A DNA stretch of 64,000 bases, from NCBI GenBank assembly GCA_037951165.1, contig JBBDHG010000008.1, forward strand, positions 1,708,501 to 1,772,500, written 5' to 3'. Below the pieces are notes generated by a model. It did not search any database. It saw only the letters and a program-made list of their open reading frames with translations, and had not been told where the DNA came from. Below, in pieces: positions 60,901 to 64,000 of this stretch. The first letter of the stretch is position 1, and every line of letters begins with the position of its first letter. Source of the DNA: Lophius americanus. Taxonomy: Eukaryota > Chordata > Actinopteri > Lophiiformes > Lophiidae. The position numbers were made by a program, and so were the translations under genes.

Positions 60901-63190
60901 CTGGCTCCATGGAGGCATTCTAAATATGCTCCTTAACTTTTAATGCTTAATGTTGGTGTTCACCTAAAAATGTCTGTTTATGCTTCTTGAAATATTTCTG
61001 GGGCTAGGACTAGTCTCCATAAAAACCCAGATCCTAAATGGATTTGAAAAGACATTATTTACACCCTGAAATCGTGGGTGTCCACTTCCTCTGAGGTAGT
61101 TGATCACAACATCCCAGTTGGTCTAAGAAACTTCCCCCAGCTTCCATACTGGTGTTGTGGGGAGTGGATGAAAAAACTTTCTTTGGGCGATTTCATCCAG
61201 AACCAAGGAAATGATTGGTTGATTTAAGGGGCACCAGAGACTCGGATCAAGTCAGAATCACTCACAGAGTGTGGAAATGATTACTTCATACAAATATTTA
61301 GGTTCCATCAATGATGTAAACACAGCAGCTTCTGGGAAATGGGGGCAACAGAGAATTCTGCCTCTGCCAAAACCTAAGCTCCGTTCCGGTCAGTCCCAGA
61401 ACCGTTCACGCAGAGCCTCTCATCCGATGGTCTCACAGCCTCGCTCTGAAAGACAGAAACACTCAGCAGCTTTTCTACCATCACAGGAGTGAAACCAAGC
61501 ACACCTGGGGGGCATTTCAGGAAGTGGGCATTCTGAAAACTCTGAGTTGAGCTTGAGAGGAGGGTAACTCTGGCTTTTCCTTTCCAGAAAGTGGGGAAAA
61601 GTTAAGCTCCGTTACCATGGTAACATATTCTGCGAACCCAACCAGATCGCGGCAGTTTCACTTCAAAGAAGCCTGAGTTTGTTCCCGACTCCTCCCCCTG
61701 AGCCTGAAGCAGAGCTGTCAGACATTTGTCATATGAATAGATTGACATCAGGAGGGGACTGAGAGACCCAGATCATGTGGGCTTTTATTCCCTTATTTAT
61801 CCGAATGACATTCTCATGGTCTCACACCCGGAGCTCGTTACGTTGCTCTCCGATTCTTTTTTTCAAACGGAGGAAAGCAAATACAATTGAAAGAGCCTCC
61901 GATTGATATTATGCACATGTTTGCAGCCAAAGTGAGTTATAATCACGAATCTGTCTGCGATGCATTAAGTTTTATTTGAATCTGTGGTTGTGGCGTCACA
62001 AAACCCTGTCCTGCTCATCCCAGGGGGGCTGGGGGGGGGATCCTGAAGCTTTCTCAGAAGGAATTTAAAAGTCCCCCAGCCTGTTCTGTCGTCCCCCAGG
62101 AGCAACTCTGTATTCTTATGTCACTTTTAGCTGCTTTCCTTAACTCTCTCCCACGCCAGTTCTCTCTCCTTCCCCGATGAAGCCGCGTTTTCTCTTTCTG
62201 TATGAACTCGTGAGAACATTAAAACTTCCTGCTCAGATGTCGTGAAGTACAGCGACCGTAGGATCTCACTGGTTGCCATGGTGAATCACAGTATATGAGC
62301 TCCATTGAAGATGAACTTTTTGCAGAGTTGACTCAAAGGTTAACTAACTCAGAGTTTGTTAAACCCGCTTCTTGAAAAAACAAAAAAAAAAAACAACCTG
62401 ATCTGCTTTCCTAAACCAACACGATCACCAGAAGGTTCTTCAGAAAGTCAAGGGGCCAAAACATGAGCAGGTTTGTTTGACGTGGTCCAAAAATAATTCG
62501 GTGTCATTGAGAATTTTTTTGTGTTACGGTTTCACCGGTTGATACTCAACGTAGGAATTATATGTTTGGGTTTTGCACAACGAACAAATAAAGTGAGAAG
62601 ATGCATCCACATCAAAGCTCCGACTGAAATCCTCCAGAAAGCCACGGTTCTGTGAGCTCCTTCTGTTCTGGGGAGTGAGTTCCATCAGAGCGTCGCTACA
62701 GTTTACCTTCAAATAAAACCAAAATTCTCCGGGATTGTTATTGCTTTGGTTTTTTCTTTTAGTTTTCTCACAGAATGTTCATTTATTTATTATCCTCTAG
62801 TTAATTATTAACATTTAATCCACTAAATGTTATAAAAACCTCATCATCATCATGCCATAGTGGCATGATGATGATGATGTTTTATAATCAAAAACTTAAT
62901 TCTTAATTCTGGCTTTATGACACTGTCATAGTTTGGTAAAAACGTCCTTTTTGACAGATGTTTGTTTGTTTGTTTATAAAACTTCTGTTTCATGCCCTCG
63001 GTCTCTTGTTGATTTCACGTCCTGCATTTCTTCTCTCTCTCATTCAAATCTCTTTTATCTGTTATAACATCTACTCCCACCAACCTTTGGCCTATCGTTC
63101 TCTTTCAGTGCGTTTGCCCGGTATCCTAACGGCGTGGTGGTGCATTACTTCTGCTGCAAAGACCGCAACGTGTGTCCTAAGGAGCAGTAA
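36828..63190 (+). CDS. vps39: VPS39, HOPS tethering complex subunit
   Basis: HOPS subunit that binds Rab7 and tethers late endosomes, autophagosomes and lysosomes before SNARE-driven fusion; also linked to mitochondria-lysosome contacts. 24 exons join in frame to 876 codons plus stop; human isoforms have about 875-886 residues. N-terminus MHDAYEPVPILEKLPLQIDC is essentially that of the human protein. A CNH-type beta-propeller spans about residues 15-290 (blocks RFEVTLEKSNKNFSKKIQ, VYVHDLLTFQQ, MAWCENSICVGFKRDYYLI, PPYIIAVLPRFVEIRTFEP). An alpha-solenoid with clathrin-like repeats covers about 310-790. The C-terminal Vps39 zinc region has C840-x2-C843 and H862/C865 with C866. No inactivating change. 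Odd points: the exon 12 donor is inside a GT microsatellite, exon 11 has a tandem CAGAAG acceptor, and intron 18 has a minisatellite. Confidence 0.98.
37565..37632 (+). repeat. LINE-like 3' tail with CTTAT repeat
   Basis: CAATTTCCCCGTTGTGGGAC then AATAAAGG and repeated CTTAT, a common 3' tail of fish non-LTR elements. vps39 intron 1 (36901-39007) otherwise shows no element I can name. Confidence 0.55.
39008..39073 (+). CDS. vps39: vps39 exon 2
   Basis: 66 nt, residues about 25-46, encoding EDWLLVGTKPGHLLLYRIKK. Confidence 0.95.
39167..39231 (+). CDS. vps39: vps39 exon 3
   Basis: 65 nt, residues about 47-68, encoding RFEVTLEKSNKNFSKKIQQ. Shorter linker before it than in human. Confidence 0.95.
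39445..39487 (+). CDS. vps39: vps39 exon 4
   Basis: 43 nt, residues about 69-82, encoding LYVVSQYKILVSLL. Confidence 0.94.
39678..39772 (+). CDS. vps39: vps39 exon 5
   Basis: 95 nt, residues about 83-114, including VYVHDLLTFQQVTVLSKAKG. Confidence 0.95.
40860..41335 (+). mobile_element. Decayed non-LTR retrotransposon 3' end
   Basis: Frames read MTERLRSRIQAVEMSFLRRV, LKWFGYLIMMP and WRDYISHLAWKHLGI, the C-terminal pattern of an abundant fish LINE. An L1-like piece (RFLWKG, GKDRGG, IPNFK) lies upstream at about 40390-40550. In vps39 intron 5 (39773-41467). Confidence 0.7.
41468..41566 (+). CDS. vps39: vps39 exon 6
   Basis: 99 nt in phase 0, residues 115-147, including CVAVKKKLQLYYWKDREFHE. 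Confidence 0.95.
41657..41749 (+). CDS. vps39: vps39 exon 7
   Basis: 93 nt in phase 0, residues 148-178, including KSMAWCENSICVGFKRDYY. Confidence 0.95.
41750..43195 (+). other. vps39 intron 7, no element recognised
   Basis: AT-rich, with a T/G homopolymer patch near 42305-42328. No repeat family or RNA gene identified. Confidence 0.55.
43196..43379 (+). CDS. vps39: vps39 exon 8
   Basis: 184 nt, residues about 179-239, including GSIKELFPTGKQLEPLV and VAVGQDDMTVVLNEEGVC. Confidence 0.96.
43783..43903 (+). CDS. vps39: vps39 exon 9
   Basis: 121 nt, residues about 240-279, including QPPYIIAVLPRFVEIRTFEP. A tetranucleotide array begins about 14 nt past its donor. Confidence 0.96.
43917..44191. 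repeat. (TCAT/TCAC)n then (CTTC)n microsatellite
   Basis: Long tetranucleotide array switching from TCAT/TCAC to CTTC with a C run. The remainder of vps39 intron 9 (to 47183) is AT-rich apart from a SINE-like fragment at 45400. Confidence 0.97.
45400..45590 (+). mobile_element. tRNA-derived SINE-like fragment
   Basis: Begins with GGTGGCCGAGTG, an A-box-like tRNA start. It contains TGTCCTTGAGCAAGATACTG followed by AACCCC, a sequence widespread in fish SINEs. Truncated 3'. Confidence 0.6.
47184..47304 (+). CDS. vps39: vps39 exon 10
   Basis: 121 nt, residues about 280-320, including NIVYVASNHFVWRLVPV and QFELALQLA. Confidence 0.95.
47430..47559 (+). CDS. vps39: vps39 exon 11
   Basis: 130 nt, residues about 321-363, including QIHHIQNLFAFNLFCQKKF. 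The acceptor is CAGAAG, a NAGNAG tandem, so one Lys may be optional. Confidence 0.94.
47560..48567 (+). other. vps39 intron 11, no element recognised
   Basis: About 1 kb of AT-rich sequence without identifiable repeats. Confidence 0.5.
48568..48710 (+). CDS. vps39: vps39 exon 12
   Basis: 143 nt, residues about 364-411, including DPTHVIGLYPDLLPPDYRKQ. The donor is CAG|GTGTGTGT, the first unit of a microsatellite. Confidence 0.95.
48711..48748 (+). repeat. vps39: (GT)n microsatellite at a splice donor
   Basis: GT run with one GA interruption whose first GT is the 5' splice site of vps39 intron 12. Confidence 0.97.
48800..48940 (+). CDS. vps39: vps39 exon 13
   Basis: 141 nt in phase 0, residues 412-458, including SPLMEGTPTIKSRKKLLQII. 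Separated from exon 12 by only 89 nt. Confidence 0.95.
48941..50230 (+). other. vps39 intron 13, no element recognised
   Basis: About 1.3 kb, AT-rich, no ORF or repeat family identified. Confidence 0.5.
50231..50372 (+). CDS. vps39: vps39 exon 14
   Basis: 142 nt, residues about 459-505, including LRLENNHCHIEESEFVLKKA and ELIILYEKKGLHQK. Confidence 0.96.
50373..52308 (+). other. vps39 intron 14, unassigned ORF fragments
   Basis: About 1.9 kb. Stop-interrupted translations around 50650-51310 (for example GWDKMT and LYIGSDGGLNISKNHA) suggest an old retroelement, but I cannot name it. Confidence 0.35.
52309..52395 (+). CDS. vps39: vps39 exon 15
   Basis: 87 nt, residues about 506-534, including ANSPLKGHERTVQYLQRVG. 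Confidence 0.95.
52651..52724 (+). CDS. vps39: vps39 exon 16
   Basis: 74 nt, residues about 535-559, encoding VENMGFIFEFSPWVLKICPE. Confidence 0.94.
52795..53253 (+). mobile_element. MITE copy in vps39 intron 16
   Basis: About 460 bp with ends TTAAAGGTGCAGTGTTAAAA and, reversed, CTTAAGGGTATAAAGTGTAA. The right end shares CCCTTACATTTTACA with the copy at 33159-33843. Confidence 0.6.
53381..53597 (+). CDS. vps39: vps39 exon 17
   Basis: 217 nt, residues about 560-631, including IPYLEHIIYVWDDKGPEFHN and IQLYLERVQGLMKQYL, clathrin-repeat solenoid. Confidence 0.96.
53766..53867. repeat. Three consecutive perfect hairpins
   Basis: Stems of 18 bp (53766-53804, 3-nt loop), 12 bp (53807-53836, 6-nt loop) and 8 bp (53845-53867, 7-nt loop), with no mismatches. 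In vps39 intron 17. Confidence 0.93.
54524..54652 (+). CDS. vps39: vps39 exon 18
   Basis: 129 nt, residues about 632-674, including GDLGEFRNKLLSFLDIS and LISDFPFDG. Weak pyrimidine tract before the TTGAAG acceptor. Confidence 0.92.
55029..55560. repeat. 26-bp minisatellite in vps39 intron 18
   Basis: Twenty units of exactly 26 bp (CAGAGGTTCCAGTGAAGACC plus TGAGTT), then a partial and degenerate units to about 55600. Few substitutions between units. Confidence 0.97.
56086..56188 (+). CDS. vps39: vps39 exon 19
   Basis: 103 nt, residues about 675-708, including LLEERALLLGRMGKHEQALF. Confidence 0.96.
56422..56467 (+). CDS. vps39: vps39 exon 20
   Basis: 46 nt, residues about 709-724, encoding YCHRHYNSSVEGNKD. 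Confidence 0.94.
56785..56880 (+). mobile_element. SINE-like fragment
   Basis: GGCGTGGTGGGTCGCAGAG, CAGCAAGAAGGTTCTGAG and CTCTGGGGTCTTTCTGCG match the head of an abundant fish SINE with a tRNA-like B box. In vps39 intron 20. Confidence 0.6.
57091..57240 (+). CDS. vps39: vps39 exon 21
   Basis: 150 nt in phase 0, residues 725-774, including VYLSLLRMYLSPPDVHCLGP and LELHHSKLNTTK. Confidence 0.96.
57241..58793 (+). other. vps39 intron 21, no element recognised
   Basis: About 1.55 kb, AT-rich. Short direct repeats of ATCATATAATCA near 57910-57970 only. Confidence 0.5.
58794..58928 (+). CDS. vps39: vps39 exon 22
   Basis: 135 nt in phase 0, residues 775-819, including AINLLPANTQIREIRVFLES. Confidence 0.96.
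58929..60801 (+). other. vps39 intron 22, no element recognised
   Basis: About 1.9 kb. An 89-codon plus-strand ORF (60025-60294) matches no family I know. TTAAAGATGCAGTGTGTCTG near 59684 may be another MITE end. Confidence 0.45.
60802..60893 (+). CDS. vps39: vps39 exon 23
   Basis: 92 nt, residues about 820-849, including CVITEEKTCRVCKKKIGN with the CxxC zinc pair. Confidence 0.96.
61260..61495 (+). mobile_element. LINE reverse-transcriptase fossil
   Basis: Reads VEMITSYKYLGSI and then GQQRILPL, matching the V.SYKYLG...KGQQRLYFL block of fish non-LTR elements. In vps39 intron 23. Confidence 0.65.
61508..62376. mobile_element. Harbinger-like MITE with inverted ends
   Basis: Left end GGGGCATTTCAGGAAGTGGG and ACTCTGAGTT; right end AACTCAGAGTTTGTTAAACC and CGCTTCTTGAAA, inverted relative to each other. 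About 870 bp. The PIF/Harbinger label is from memory of a common fish MITE and is tentative. Confidence 0.55.
62829..62889. repeat. Long hairpin with TCA-repeat arms
   Basis: Arms TCATCATCATCATGCCA and its exact complement around a TAG loop; pairing continues outward with a small mismatch into TATAAAA. vps39 intron 23. Confidence 0.9.
63109..63190 (+). CDS. vps39: vps39 exon 24 with stop
   Basis: 82 nt, residues about 850-876, SAFARYPNGVVVHYFCCKDR then a diverged tail and TAA at 63188-63190. Carries the second zinc-ligand set (His862, Cys865). Confidence 0.96.
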
Positions 63191-64000
63191 CCGCTCCACC
63201 GCTCACAGACTGCACACCCCCACCACCACCCTGGATTTCAATGCTCGGCCGTCGTTGACTGCCAGACTGTGTGTGTGTGAGTCAGATGCTGCATCTGAAG
63301 CACCTCGCCGAACTACGGGTGCAGACATTATTTCAATGTGGGTGCAGCTTTAGCCACGCCCTCTGCAGCTGAGCAGAACAGCACGTCTTCGCTGAAAGCA
63401 AAGGCTGTGCTCGGAGTAAGAGGAGGAATATCTGTGCTCTCTCAGCAGGAGGCGAAGACTGAAGATGAAGAGGGACTCTGACTTTTGAGAAGCACGTTTG
63501 AAGGAATTCACTGGGCTACATGTCGCTTCAGAACAAAACAGGAGATATTGGCAGAGGCCCAGCAGAAAAAGAAACATCAATAGCAGAAGCTCTCTGCTCC
63601 TGTAGCCATGTGCTTGACATACCATAATAACCCTGCTGGAGGACTCTGTAGTTTGTACTCACAGTGGGGTCAGATGCCCCCTGTTCATATTTCTTGTCTG
63701 GTTAGCATGGTAGCGATGCATCCAAAGGTCCTGCTGCGTGCTCTTGTGCTCGATGTTAACGCTTGAGGCGTCTTCTCTGACTAACATTATTCACGGACGT
63801 GCTTTTCTCCTCACATACTGGATCTACAATGTCTGGATCATTTCCAGCCCACATTCACTTAAATTATATATCCAACTTTGTATTTATTTTTTTTGTTTTT
63901 TTTCCCCCCAGACATTTAATTTATGAGATTAAATAACATTTGAACAGAAGTAAACTTGGCCTCAGGTGGAAGTTTCAGAATAACAACACACAATTTAATA
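63191..64000 (+). other. vps39: vps39 3' UTR, continues past the window
   Basis: Sequence after the stop. An ATTAAA at 63928-63933 could be a poly(A) signal; no canonical AATAAA is seen before the window end. Confidence 0.5.

Overview
This is animal nuclear DNA, almost certainly from a ray-finned (teleost) fish. Three multi-exon genes with GT-AG introns and vertebrate protein sequences lie among fish-type repeats: non-LTR retrotransposon fossils, a Tc1-like fossil, MITEs, SINE-like fragments, long CA/TA/TCAC microsatellites and several minisatellites. I cannot name the species. Exon models were built by hand from splice sites and reading-frame continuity, so boundaries are strong where phase closes and weaker where noted.

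Layout. (1) Positions 35-14700, minus strand: neutral alpha-glucosidase C (ganc, family GH31), 23 coding exons plus a possible 4-nt micro-exon. The last coding exon(s) lie beyond position 1. (2) Positions 14701-16901: shared 5' interval between two head-to-head genes, holding a decayed RTE-like LINE. (3) Positions 16902-32549, plus strand: tmem87a, 20 coding exons, 550 codons, a GOLD-domain seven-transmembrane Golgi protein; its 3' UTR runs to a poly(A) signal near 34516. (4) Positions 36828-63190, plus strand: vps39, 24 coding exons, 876 codons, the HOPS subunit with an N-terminal beta-propeller and C-terminal zinc motif; its 3' UTR continues to the window end. The order and orientation ganc<- ->tmem87a ->vps39 equal the human 15q15.1 block VPS39-TMEM87A-GANC, which is why the paralogues GANAB and TMEM87B are disfavoured.

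The genes do not form an operon or pathway. They share endomembrane or carbohydrate themes only loosely: GANC hydrolyses alpha-glucosides, TMEM87A acts at the Golgi and cell surface, VPS39 tethers late endosomes and lysosomes.

The most notable structure is in the introns. tmem87a carries a textbook U12-type AT-AC intron (27738-27867). A 33-unit, 26-bp minisatellite runs directly into the acceptor of tmem87a exon 11. The vps39 exon 12 donor is itself the first GT of a (GT)n microsatellite. A ganc intron is mostly a 25-bp array with eleven NotI sites. A vps39 intron carries three consecutive perfect hairpins. No prokaryotic, viral or CRISPR-type system was seen.
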